NCBI RefSeq assembly: GCF_014635305.1 | Contig: NZ_BMCS01000002.1 | Coordinates: forward strand, 806,001 to 870,000 | Direction: 5' to 3' | Source of the DNA: Williamsia phyllosphaerae | GTDB taxonomy: Bacteria; Actinomycetota; Actinomycetes; Mycobacteriales; Mycobacteriaceae | DNA: 64,000 bases | Shown here: in pieces, positions 55,310 through 62,557 of the stretch | How positions within the stretch are numbered: the first letter of the stretch is position 1 | Layout: every line of letters starts with the position of its first letter | The notes under the pieces: generated by a model | The model's input: the letters and a program-made list of their open reading frames with translations, nothing else | Told to the model about the DNA's origin: nothing | Databases searched by the model: none | Program-made: the position numbers and the translations under genes

Positions 55310-55379
55310 TTATCGTTGAAACTGTTTCGGTGTTATCGCTGGAAACACGACGGTATCAGAAAACCGTTATCGTTGGAAC
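55310..55379. promoter_or_regulatory. Three direct repeats between NmrA-like and tetR genes
   Basis: TTATCGTTGAAAC (55310-55322), TTATCGCTGGAAAC (55333-55346) and TTATCGTTGGAAC (55367-55379) are near-identical direct repeats. The first joins a GAAAC-T-GTTTC palindrome (55318-55328). The third contains TATCGT, whose last T is 7 nt before the tetR GTG. They cover both promoters and are the likely binding sites of the TetR protein. Confidence 0.6.
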
Positions 55380-56096
55380 GTGACCGATTCGACCAGCACA
55401 CGAGACGACATCCGGACGCGGATCGTCGGGGTTGCCGCCGCACTGATGCGCGATCACGGCGCCTCTGCGGTAACCACCCGCAGGGTCGCCCAGGATGCCG
55501 ATGTACAACCGCCGACGATCTACCGCCTGTTCGGCGACAAGGACGGGCTTCTCGAGGCCGTCGCCGAACACGTGCTGGCCGAGCACGTCTCGACGAAGAG
55601 AAGGATCACCGCAGCCGCCGAGTCAGATGGTGTCGATCCCCTGGTCGACCTGAGCGAGGGATGGAGAACGCAGGTCGAGTTCGGCGTCGCCAACCCGGAA
55701 CTGTTCCGTTTGATGTCCGACCCGCAGCGGATGACGCGATCGCGGGCCGCCGAGGCGGGCATGGAGGTCTTTCGAACCCGGATACGCCGGGTCGCCGAGA
55801 CAGGTCGCCTGCGGGTGAGCGAGACCCGCGCACTCGCACTGGTCCAGGCGGCGGGCGTGGGCGCCATCCAGGTCCTCCTCGCGACCCCACCCCCAGACCG
55901 CGACGCCGACCTGTCCGAAGCCATGCTCGACGCCGTCCTCCGGCAGATCCTCACCGACGTCCCGGTACGCGACGAGGACGACCGGACGGCGGCCGCGGTG
56001 GCTTTCCGTGCGATCACCCCTTCCCTCGACATGCTCAGCGCCTCGGAACGCGGGCTGCTGGCCGAGTGGCTCGACCGGGTCGTCGCCGGTATCTGA
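55380..56096 (+). CDS. TetR family regulator
   Basis: This 238-aa protein starts at GTG 55380. The helix-turn-helix is at about residues 8-58 (DIRTRIVGVAAALMRDHGAS, VTTRRVAQDADVQPPTIYRL). The long C-terminal domain resembles TetR C-terminal 33-like helices but is not assigned. There is no ribosome-binding site, and the upstream repeat supplies a -10 for a leaderless message. It probably represses the divergent NmrA-like gene and itself. Confidence 0.9.
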   Translation: MTDSTSTRDDIRTRIVGVAAALMRDHGASAVTTRRVAQDADVQPPTIYRLFGDKDGLLEAVAEHVLAEHVSTKRRITAAAESDGVDPLVDLSEGWRTQVEFGVANPELFRLMSDPQRMTRSRAAEAGMEVFRTRIRRVAETGRLRVSETRALALVQAAGVGAIQVLLATPPPDRDADLSEAMLDAVLRQILTDVPVRDEDDRTAAAVAFRAITPSLDMLSASERGLLAEWLDRVVAGI

Positions 56097-56168
56097 GGGC
56101 CACAACTCGGCGCCCACGCGATCGTGTTGTTCCTGCATTGCGTTCCGGAGTGGCCGTCGCCGACACGA

Positions 56169-56202
56169 CCTGGGCGTTTCCACAGTTGGTCGGATCTACT
56201 CT
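56169..56202 (+). promoter_or_regulatory. Response-regulator-like box and -10 of the kinase gene
   Basis: CCTGGGCGTTTCCACAGT (56169-56186) is a weak copy of the 11-bp-period repeat found at 58333, 59736 and 60519. It starts 28 bp before the -10 TACTCT (56197-56202), which ends 7 nt before the ATG at 56209. About 11 of 17 positions match the best copy, so alone it would not convince; the fixed spacing is the main support. Confidence 0.45.
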
Positions 56203-56208
56203 CGTGGG

Positions 56209-57648
56209 ATGGGCGATCCCGCAACCGTGAGCAACCGTCTCACCTGGTTACGCAGACGACTGGCCGGGGTTCGGATCCGGCTGACAGTCATCGCCACCCT
56301 GCTGCTGGCGGTGGCGCTGGCACTGGCCGCTGCGATCATGCTGTTCGTCCTGCACGAGTCACTGCTCAACGCCGCCGACGGGGCCACATCCGCGCGGGCG
56401 GGCCAGATCGCCGAGGCGTTGCAGAGCGATTCCCCGAGCACCATCGACGCCGGCTTGCTGACCCCGTCCAACGACGTCGACGCCATCCAGATCGTGAGCC
56501 GGGACGGACGGGTTCTGGCCGGAACACCCAACGCCCGCCAGAACCCGTTGTCGGACAGTCTCGCCCCGGGTGCGCGACGCACTGTCGACGACGCGCGGAT
56601 GGGTTCGGGCGATGACGAGTACCGCGGGAGCGTTCTCGGCGTGACGACCCCGCGGGGACCGTTCACCGTGATCGTCGGTGCTGCCGAGGGACCGATCAAT
56701 GATGTGGTGCTGACCGTTGCGGTGCTCTTCTGCGTGGTGTTCCCGATCATCCTTCTCATGCTGGGCGCCGCCGTCCACTACGTCGTCGGGCGCACCCTCC
56801 GACCGGTGGAGCAGATCCGCTACCAGGTCGCGTCGATGTCGAGTTCGGACCTGAGCCGTCGCGTGTCGGAACCGGACACCGGCGACGAGATCGCAACGCT
56901 CGCATCGACGATGAACCAGATGCTGGACCGCCTGCAGTCCGCTCGCGAACGTCAGCTGCATTTCGTCGGCGACGCCTCCCACGAACTGCGTAGCCCCCTG
57001 ATGACGATCGTCGGGATGCTCGATCTGGCGCGCACCAGCGGTCGCCCCCTCGACATCGACACGATCGACACGGTGGTCCTGCCGGAGGCGCATCGCCTGC
57101 AGACCATGGTCGACGATCTGCTCCTGTTGGCGAGGGCGGACGAGCACGGCGTCCCACTGACCGTGGAGGAGGTCGACCTCGACGACATCGTCGACGCCGA
57201 GGCGCGGCGTCTCGAACGGCTCGGACGGGTGCGGGTGCACGCGCACGTCGAGGCGATACGGGTACGAGGCGATCGCGACAAGCTCACCCGCGCCATACGA
57301 AACCTCGCCGACAACGCCGAGCGTCATGCCCTCGGTTGTGTCGACATCTCCATGTCCAGGGATTCCGACGCCGGCACCGCATCGGTGATCATCAGCGACG
57401 ACGGGCCCGGCATTCCCGAACCGGATCGACAGCGGGTGTTCCACCGGTTCGTCCGACTCGACACCGATCGTCAACGGTCAAGCGGCGGTTCGGGCCTGGG
57501 GCTCGCGATCGTCGCCGAGATCGTGCACGCGCACGACGGCGACGTACGCGTGGCGGACGCGGTCGGCGGCGGAGCCGCCGTGACGGTGGTCCTCCCGATC
57601 CAGGGTGCCGATCACACCGACGAGCCACCATCGGCGGCGAGTCGATAA
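56209..57648 (+). CDS. Sensor histidine kinase (HAMP, HisKA, HATPase)
   Basis: This 479-aa membrane kinase has TM1 at about residues 25-48 (VIATLLLAVALALAAAIMLF), an extracytoplasmic sensor of about 110 residues, and TM2 (VLTVAVLFCVVFPIILLMLG). It continues with HAMP, HisKA with His258 in FVGDASHELRSPLMT, and the HATPase with NLADNAERHA, SDDGPGIPEP and GGSGLGLAIV. Its partner is presumably the OmpR-type regulator encoded convergently, with which it shares 37 bp of 3' sequence. A weak copy of the proposed regulator box precedes it, suggesting autoregulation. The signal is unknown. Confidence 0.93.
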   Translation: MGDPATVSNRLTWLRRRLAGVRIRLTVIATLLLAVALALAAAIMLFVLHESLLNAADGATSARAGQIAEALQSDSPSTIDAGLLTPSNDVDAIQIVSRDGRVLAGTPNARQNPLSDSLAPGARRTVDDARMGSGDDEYRGSVLGVTTPRGPFTVIVGAAEGPINDVVLTVAVLFCVVFPIILLMLGAAVHYVVGRTLRPVEQIRYQVASMSSSDLSRRVSEPDTGDEIATLASTMNQMLDRLQSARERQLHFVGDASHELRSPLMTIVGMLDLARTSGRPLDIDTIDTVVLPEAHRLQTMVDDLLLLARADEHGVPLTVEEVDLDDIVDAEARRLERLGRVRVHAHVEAIRVRGDRDKLTRAIRNLADNAERHALGCVDISMSRDSDAGTASVIISDDGPGIPEPDRQRVFHRFVRLDTDRQRSSGGSGLGLAIVAEIVHAHDGDVRVADAVGGGAAVTVVLPIQGADHTDEPPSAASR

Positions 57649-58298
57649 CCCACACCTCGAACGGTCTGAAGCGCAGCTCGTCCGAACGGGGCGTCGATAC
57701 GGCGCCTGAGATACCCCGCGTACACCTCGACGACGTTCTCGTCGCCGTGATAGTTGCTGTCCCACACCGAACGCAGGATCTCGGCCTTGCTGATCACCGT
57801 CCCCTTGTTCCGCATCATGAATTCGAGCATCGCGAATTCCCTGGGGGTCAGATCGATCTCGGTGTCGCCGCGCCAGACCCGGTGAGCGCCTGGATCCAGC
57901 GACAGGTCACCGGCACCGAGGGTCACCGGTCGCTGGGGTGCGCCACGACGCACCAGCGCACGCAGACGGGCGACGAGGACCGCGACCGAGAACGGCTTGA
58001 TGAGGTAGTCGTCGGCGCCGAACTCGAAGGCGTCGACCTGGTCGTAGTCGCCGTCCTTCGCGGTCAGCATCAGCACGGGCGTCCACACCTGCTTCTTCCT
58101 CAGCTCCCGGACCACCTCGTACCCGTTCAATCGGGGCATCATGATGTCGACGATCAACACGTCGTAGGTGTCGGTGCTCGCCGCGAAGAGACCGTCCTCG
58201 CCGTTGTCCTCGACATCGACGACCCAGCCCTCTGCGACCAGCGTTCGTCGCACCGTCTCCGCGCCGTTGCGGTCGTCCTCGATCACCAGTACCCGCAC
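57612..58298 (-). CDS. OmpR/PhoB-type response regulator
   Basis: This 228-aa protein has a receiver domain with Asp8/Asp9, phosphoacceptor Asp51 (VLIVDIMMPRLNG), Thr79 and Lys101 (DDYLIKPFS). It is followed by a winged-helix DNA-binding domain (LTPREFAMLEFMMRNKGTVI, then VEVYAGYLRRRID and VRGVGYRL). It starts with GTG and is probably leaderless (GATACT ends 7 nt before). It overlaps the kinase gene tail to tail by 37 bp. OmpR-type proteins bind 11-bp-period direct repeats, which occur at four nearby promoters. Confidence 0.94.
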   Translation of the reverse strand: MRVLVIEDDRNGAETVRRTLVAEGWVVDVEDNGEDGLFAASTDTYDVLIVDIMMPRLNGYEVVRELRKKQVWTPVLMLTAKDGDYDQVDAFEFGADDYLIKPFSVAVLVARLRALVRRGAPQRPVTLGAGDLSLDPGAHRVWRGDTEIDLTPREFAMLEFMMRNKGTVISKAEILRSVWDSNYHGDENVVEVYAGYLRRRIDAPFGRAALQTVRGVGYRLAADGGSSV

Positions 58299-58332
58299 CG
58301 TGTCAGTATCCCCGCTGTAGCCGGATCGCGAC

Positions 58333-58366
58333 TCTCAGCGCCCTCTCAACAACCAGCGCCTACCGT
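58333..58366 (+). promoter_or_regulatory. Response-regulator-like box and -10 of the DUF2231 gene
   Basis: TCTCAGCGCCCTCTCAAC (58333-58350) holds two TCTCA half-sites 11 bp apart, followed 28 bp from its start by the -10 TACCGT (58361-58366). It replaces the -35. It lies in the 76-bp region shared with the response-regulator gene, so it could also affect that gene. Confidence 0.65.
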
Positions 58367-58374
58367 CACGATTC

Positions 58375-58866
58375 ATGGACAGTTTCAACGGCTTGCCCCT
58401 GCATCCACTCGTCGTGCACTTCGTGGTGGTGCTGATCCCGTTGGCTGCCCTGTTTGCCGTCCTCGGGGTGGTGTGGCCGGCCGCGCGCCGAAAGCTCGGC
58501 GTCATCACACCCATCGTCGCGGCAGTGGCACTGGCGTTCACACCGATCGCCACGAGCGCAGGCGAGTCGCTGGAGAAGAAGACGCCACCGAGCGCGGTGC
58601 TGGATCGCCACACCGAGTTGGGTGATCAGATGATCTACTTCGCCGCTCCCCTGTTCGTGTTCGCCTTCCTGTGGTGGGTCTTCTCCAGCGAGTGGTTCCG
58701 CGAGAGCACGTGGCTCAACGACCGGGTCCCGGCGTTGACCCACGGCCGGACTCAGGTCGCCATAGCCGGCGTCCTCGGGGTCGTGCTGGTGATCGTGGCG
58801 GTGGGCGCGGTGATCTGGGTCTATCGCATCGGTGACGCCGGCGCGCAATCGGTCTGGTCCGGTTAG
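58375..58866 (+). CDS. DUF2231 integral membrane protein
   Basis: This 163-aa protein has four predicted membrane helices and the DUF2231 opening NGLPLHPLVVHFVVVLIPLA, with two His residues in the first helix. Some relatives bind haem b or accompany redox proteins, and function is otherwise unknown. It is divergent from the response-regulator gene and carries the proposed regulator box, so it is a likely target of the two-component system. There is no Shine-Dalgarno sequence; the -10 lies 9 nt before ATG. Confidence 0.88.
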   Translation: MDSFNGLPLHPLVVHFVVVLIPLAALFAVLGVVWPAARRKLGVITPIVAAVALAFTPIATSAGESLEKKTPPSAVLDRHTELGDQMIYFAAPLFVFAFLWWVFSSEWFRESTWLNDRVPALTHGRTQVAIAGVLGVVLVIVAVGAVIWVYRIGDAGAQSVWSG

Positions 58867-58946
58867 ACCAGCCTGCCCTGCCTTCGTCCACTTTCCCACG
58901 CGCACTTGTGATCCGCACTACAGGACGCGAACCCAATTCGCCCGGT

Positions 58947-58965
58947 TGAGGTTTGGCTGCACTGC
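58947..58965 (+). promoter_or_regulatory. IdeR/DtxR-like half-box upstream of the VIT1-type gene
   Basis: TGAGGTTTGGCTGCACTGC matches 12 of 19 positions of the mycobacterial iron box TTAGGTTAGGCTAACCTAA. The left 12 bases match at 10 positions; the right half is poor. It is 47 bp upstream of the transporter start. It could be an iron-response site or chance. Confidence 0.3.
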
Positions 58966-58993
58966 CTGGACGCCGAGGGCGTGATGGGCTTAC

Positions 58994-59725
58994 ATGGACC
59001 GCATGTCATCGACCCCACCCACTCAGCACTCGGCTGAGCCCCATGCCTCGGCGCCCGGCAACAAACTCAACTGGCTGCGCGCCGGTGTTCTGGGAGCGAA
59101 CGACGGCATCGTGTCCACGGCGGGAATCGTCATCGGTGTCGCGGCCGCATCCGCGGACCGCGGTCACATCTTCACCGCAGGGCTGGCCGGGCTGACCGCG
59201 GGAGCCGTGTCCATGGCGCTCGGCGAGTACGTCTCGGTCAGCACCCAACGCGACACCGAGAAAGCACTTCTCGCCAAGGAGAGTGCCGAACTCCGTGAAC
59301 AACCCGAGGAGGAGCTCGAGGAGCTCGCAGCAATCTACGAGGCGAAAGGGTTGACCGCGGAGACGGCCTGGCAGGTCGCCACCGAACTGACCGAGAACGA
59401 CGCGTTCGCAGCGCATGTGGACGCCGAACTCGGCATCGACCCCGACGAACTGACCAATCCGTTTCAGGCCGCGATCTCGTCGGCCATCTCCTTCACCGCG
59501 GGCGCACTACTCCCGTTTCTCGCGATCATGCTTCTCCCCGCTCATCTTCGGATCCCGATCACCTTCGTCGTCGTCGCCGTCGCGTTGGCGCTGACCGGAT
59601 TCCTCAGCGCCACCATCGGTGACGCGGGCCGCGGCCGTGCGGTACTGCGGGTGACCGTCGGTGGCGTCATCGCGATGGCCGTGACCTACCTGATCGGCGC
59701 CCTCGTGGGGACAGCCGTGGGCTGA
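58994..59725 (+). CDS. VIT1/CCC1 family iron/manganese transporter
   Basis: This 243-aa membrane protein has the VIT1 core: WLRAGVLGANDGIVSTAGIV in helix 1, GLTAGAVSMALGEYVSVSTQ in helix 2, an acidic cytoplasmic metal-binding region (ESAELREQPEEELEELAAIY), and three C-terminal helices. The family moves Fe2+ or Mn2+ out of the cytosol, protecting against overload. The start may be ATG 58994 or ATG 59003 (MSSTPP); the second lies 8 nt after a TTACAT. It is flanked by genes of the proposed two-component regulon but has no good copy of that box. Confidence 0.92.
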   Translation: MDRMSSTPPTQHSAEPHASAPGNKLNWLRAGVLGANDGIVSTAGIVIGVAAASADRGHIFTAGLAGLTAGAVSMALGEYVSVSTQRDTEKALLAKESAELREQPEEELEELAAIYEAKGLTAETAWQVATELTENDAFAAHVDAELGIDPDELTNPFQAAISSAISFTAGALLPFLAIMLLPAHLRIPITFVVVAVALALTGFLSATIGDAGRGRAVLRVTVGGVIAMAVTYLIGALVGTAVG

Positions 59726-59735
59726 GGTCCCAACG

Positions 59736-59769
59736 GCTCAGCGTCGCCACAGGATCGGACCGTCACAGT
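59736..59769 (+). promoter_or_regulatory. Response-regulator-like box and -10 of the PAP2 gene
   Basis: GCTCAGCGTCGCCACAGG (59736-59753) matches 15 of 18 positions of the box at 60519. Its start is 28 bp before CACAGT (59764-59769), and that -10 ends 7 nt before the ATG at 59776. No Shine-Dalgarno sequence is present. Confidence 0.65.
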
Positions 59770-59775
59770 GGTCTG

Positions 59776-60510
59776 ATGAAATCTCATCTCACCCGAATCG
59801 AGGTCACGCTCGCACTCGTCGCGGTAGTGGTTCTCCTGGGGGTGGCGATCGCGTTCGGCCACAACCCGCTCCGGTCGATCGACGCGGGCGTCCTGAACTG
59901 GATGGTCGATCACCGGTCGTCCGGCGTCACATCCGCGGCGACCATGATGACCGACCTGTTCGCCCCGCTGTGGACGGCCATCTGGACGTTCTCCGCGGCT
60001 GCAGTCCTCGTCGCGGTGGATCGCACCCTGATCCGCGCGATCGGTCTCCTCGGAACAGTCGCGTTCGCGGGCGCCATGTGCGAGGTCATCAAACTCGCCG
60101 TCGACCGGCTTCGCCCACCGGAGTTCGACCAGGTTGCCTCCCCGGAGCTCGCCATGTCGTTCCCCTCTGGCCACGTCACCGGCGCGGCTGCACTGCTGAT
60201 CGGGCTCGCGGTCATCGCGACGACCACAGCACGGTCGCGTACGCGGCGGTGGGTCGTCAGCGCCGCTGTGATCGTGGCGACATGTGTCGCGCTCACCCGG
60301 CTGTATCTCGGGGCGCACTGGTTCTCCGACGTCGCAGCGGCCACAACCCTGGCCGTCGCCGCCGTCGTGGCGGTACCCCCGGCGGTCGCCTTCGGTCTCG
60401 GCCGGGCGTCACGGCACGTCCCCATCGGCTGGCATCGACTTCTCGCTCCGCGTCCCGATGCAGAAGACGCCCGCCGCGCCGGGACTGTGCCCTGCCGTCA
60501 GGACGGTTGA
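59776..60510 (+). CDS. PAP2-type membrane phosphatase
   Basis: This 244-aa integral membrane protein has the three acid-phosphatase motifs: KLAVDRLRP (106-114), PSGH (130-133) and RLYLGAHWFSDV (catalytic His181). Five to six helices fit lipid-phosphate phosphatases that act on undecaprenyl pyrophosphate, phosphatidic acid or PGP at the outer face of the membrane. It is probably leaderless and controlled by the box at 59736-59753, linking the two-component system to envelope lipid metabolism. Confidence 0.92.
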   Translation: MKSHLTRIEVTLALVAVVVLLGVAIAFGHNPLRSIDAGVLNWMVDHRSSGVTSAATMMTDLFAPLWTAIWTFSAAAVLVAVDRTLIRAIGLLGTVAFAGAMCEVIKLAVDRLRPPEFDQVASPELAMSFPSGHVTGAAALLIGLAVIATTTARSRTRRWVVSAAVIVATCVALTRLYLGAHWFSDVAAATTLAVAAVVAVPPAVAFGLGRASRHVPIGWHRLLAPRPDAEDARRAGTVPCRQDG

Positions 60511-60518
60511 CCAGCCTT

Positions 60519-60552
60519 TCTCAGCGTCGTCTCAGGACCGGTGGTCCACTGT
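60519..60552 (+). promoter_or_regulatory. Best copy of the response-regulator-like box, with -10
   Basis: TCTCAGCGTCGTCTCAGG (60519-60536) has two perfect TCTCAG half-sites 11 bp apart. The -10 CACTGT (60547-60552) starts 28 bp after the box start and ends 7 nt before ATG 60559. This arrangement decides the start of the small gene downstream. Confidence 0.7.
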
Positions 60553-60558
60553 GAACCG

Positions 60559-60786
60559 ATGTGGAACCCGACGGTCGACGCCACCGTGATCGTGTACCCC
60601 GGCAGCGACCTCGAGACATCGGGACGGATCGTCGACGACTTCGGCGAGTTCGATGCCCACGGCGTCGAGGTCAACTCGACACACATCTCCGATCCTGCAC
60701 GACGGTGGGCGGTTCTGACCGACGACGGTGCACTGGTCTTCGTCGACACGCACCAGCTCGCTGCCGCTCCGGGCCAGTCCGAGTAG
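60559..60786 (+). CDS. Hypothetical small protein (75 aa)
   Basis: This 75-aa protein starts MWNPTVDATVIVYPGSDLET. Alternating hydrophobic residues (GRIVDDFGEF, WAVLTDDGALVFVDTHQL) suggest a small all-beta fold. There is no membrane helix or signal. I chose ATG 60559 over a GTG at 60541 because a -10 and regulator box are placed for a leaderless start there. I do not recognise a family. The presence of the best regulator box suggests a real, strongly controlled gene. Confidence 0.72.
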   Translation: MWNPTVDATVIVYPGSDLETSGRIVDDFGEFDAHGVEVNSTHISDPARRWAVLTDDGALVFVDTHQLAAAPGQSE

Positions 60787-60839
60787 CACTCGACCACCGA
60801 TCCGGATGCCGGCGCACATCTCGCACCGTCATCCCGGAT

Positions 60840-60845
60840 TACAGT
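60840..60845 (+). promoter_or_regulatory. -10 element (TACAGT) of the LysR gene
   Basis: TACAGT ends 8 nt before GTG 60853 and no Shine-Dalgarno sequence separates them, so a leaderless start is likely. I see no -35 or copy of the two-component box at the matching position. Confidence 0.4.
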
Positions 60846-60852
60846 CCATGAC

Positions 60853-61749
60853 GTGGAGATCTCCCAGCGAGCGCTCGAGCAGTTCGTTGCGGTCGCCGAC
60901 GAGGAACACATCGGCCGCGCGGCGGCACGGTTGATGATGACGCAGCCACCGCTCACGCAGGCCATCCAACGACTCGAGCGCGCGGTGGGTGTCGAGTTGC
61001 TGGAGCGGTCGAGGCGCGGGGTCCGCCTCACCGCGGCCGGCCGCTCCTTCGCCGATGACGCCCGCCAACTGCTGGTCGCTCAGCGTGCGGCCGTCGAACG
61101 CGCTCGACGGATCGCCGACGGCGCCGAGGGGGACCTGCGGGTCGGGCACGTCGCCGGCCTCGCCCACGAGACGGTGCCGCGACTGCTCGGGCTGGTACAT
61201 CGCGAGATGTCCGGGGTCCGCGTCCACCTGACCCAGCGTTCCTCGGCCGAGCTGGTGGTCGCCGTGCGCGCCGGGAGTCTCGACATCGCGCTGGCACGTT
61301 CACCCCTCTCCGACCACAGCGGCGTCGACCTGCGTGCGCTTCCCGACGAACGCCTCGGCGTCGCGGTCCCGGTCGGACATCGCCTGGCCGCAGCGACGTC
61401 GGTGACGCTGGCCGAGCTCCGTGACGAACGCTTCGCCCTGCTTCCCAGCACCTGGTCGGAACTCGGTGAGCAGGTGCAATCGGCCTGTCGCCGAGCCGGG
61501 TTCGTCCCCACTGCCGCCGCGCGGGCCGACGGACTGCCCGGGCTGCTCGGACATGTGGCGGCCGGAGGGTGCGTGGCGCTCGTGCCGACGTCGGTGGCAC
61601 CGACGACCGCTCCCGGGGTGGCCGTGATCGCGTTGGCCGACGTCGACGACGACCTGACGTTGCGAACCTGCCTGGTGACCCGCTCCGGCGCCACCGACCC
61701 GATGGTCGATCGTGTTGTCGCACTGCTCGGTTCGGAGCGCGTCACCTAA
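60853..61749 (+). CDS. LysR family regulator
   Basis: This 298-aa LTTR has the N-terminal winged helix (LEQFVAVADEEHIGRAAARL, TQPPLTQAIQRLERAVGVEL) and a C-terminal periplasmic-binding-like effector domain. LTTRs usually regulate a neighbouring gene. Here the adjacent convergent unit is the acyl-CoA dehydrogenase/crotonase operon, 19 bp away tail to tail, which is an unusual arrangement for its target. The effector is unknown. Confidence 0.92.
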   Translation: MEISQRALEQFVAVADEEHIGRAAARLMMTQPPLTQAIQRLERAVGVELLERSRRGVRLTAAGRSFADDARQLLVAQRAAVERARRIADGAEGDLRVGHVAGLAHETVPRLLGLVHREMSGVRVHLTQRSSAELVVAVRAGSLDIALARSPLSDHSGVDLRALPDERLGVAVPVGHRLAAATSVTLAELRDERFALLPSTWSELGEQVQSACRRAGFVPTAAARADGLPGLLGHVAAGGCVALVPTSVAPTTAPGVAVIALADVDDDLTLRTCLVTRSGATDPMVDRVVALLGSERVT

Positions 61750-61768
61750 TCGGAGCGCATGGGCGGTG

Positions 61769-62557
61769 TCACCGCCCGACGAAGTGCGGTTCCCGTCGCT
61801 CGGTGAACGCGCTCATCGCCTCGGCCGAGTCGGCCGTCGACTGCACAACCGCCTGGTGCGAGGCGATGAGATCCAGGGAGGTGCGGAGATCGCCGTGAGC
61901 ACCCGCACGGACCGCACGTTTGATCAGTTGGATCGCGACCGGCGGTTGCGCAGCCAGCCGGTGGACCATCGTCTCCAGAGCGGTACGCATCTCGTCGAAC
62001 GGGTGGACCTCGTCGACCAGGCCCCAGTCCATGGCGGTGGATGCGGATACGAACTCCCCTGTCCACAGCATGCGCAGTGCCCGCGACCGTCCGACGATGG
62101 GCGGCAGGTAGTGACATCCGCCGTCGCCGGGGACCAGTCCGACGCGGATGTATCCCTCCGAGAAACGTGCTGTGTCGGCCGCGATGCGATAGTCGCCGGC
62201 GAGCGCCATGTCGAGTCCGGCTCCCACCGCCACACCGTTGAGCCCGAACACCAGTGGCTTGGCGAGATTCTCGGCCGCCAGCGCCACCGGTTGGACGTAC
62301 TCGGTCATCAACTGTCGACTGGCCAGCGGCGAGGTGGCCTTCGCCTGCAGGGCGCCGAGATCGGCACCCGCGCAGAACGCGTCCCCTGACGCCGTCACCG
62401 CGATCACGCGCACCTCGAGATCGGTGTCGAAGCGCCGGTAGGCGTCGGCCCACTCGCGCAACATGTCCGGGGTGAAGGCATTCTTCTTCTCCGGCCGGTC
62501 CAGTTCGATCCAGCCGACATGGTCACGGACGGTGATGTGGATTCCCTCGGTGCTCAC
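61769..62557 (-). CDS. Enoyl-CoA hydratase/isomerase family protein
   Basis: This 262-aa crotonase from GTG 62557 has WIELDRPEKKNAFTPDMLRE, oxyanion loop ASGDAFCAGADLGALQ and PLVFGLNGVAVGAGLDMALA. It hydrates or isomerises an enoyl-CoA made by the two acyl-CoA dehydrogenase-type proteins encoded just upstream. The GTG overlaps the dehydrogenase stop by 4 bp, and GAGGAG precedes it. It is the last gene of a coupled beta-oxidation operon. Confidence 0.93.
   Translation of the reverse strand: MSTEGIHITVRDHVGWIELDRPEKKNAFTPDMLREWADAYRRFDTDLEVRVIAVTASGDAFCAGADLGALQAKATSPLASRQLMTEYVQPVALAAENLAKPLVFGLNGVAVGAGLDMALAGDYRIAADTARFSEGYIRVGLVPGDGGCHYLPPIVGRSRALRMLWTGEFVSASTAMDWGLVDEVHPFDEMRTALETMVHRLAAQPPVAIQLIKRAVRAGAHGDLRTSLDLIASHQAVVQSTADSAEAMSAFTERREPHFVGR

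Noticed and set aside
58961..58995. Copy of the two-component box before the VIT1-type gene
   Set aside because: At the required spacing only 8 of 18 positions match, no better than chance, so this gene was left out of the proposed regulon.
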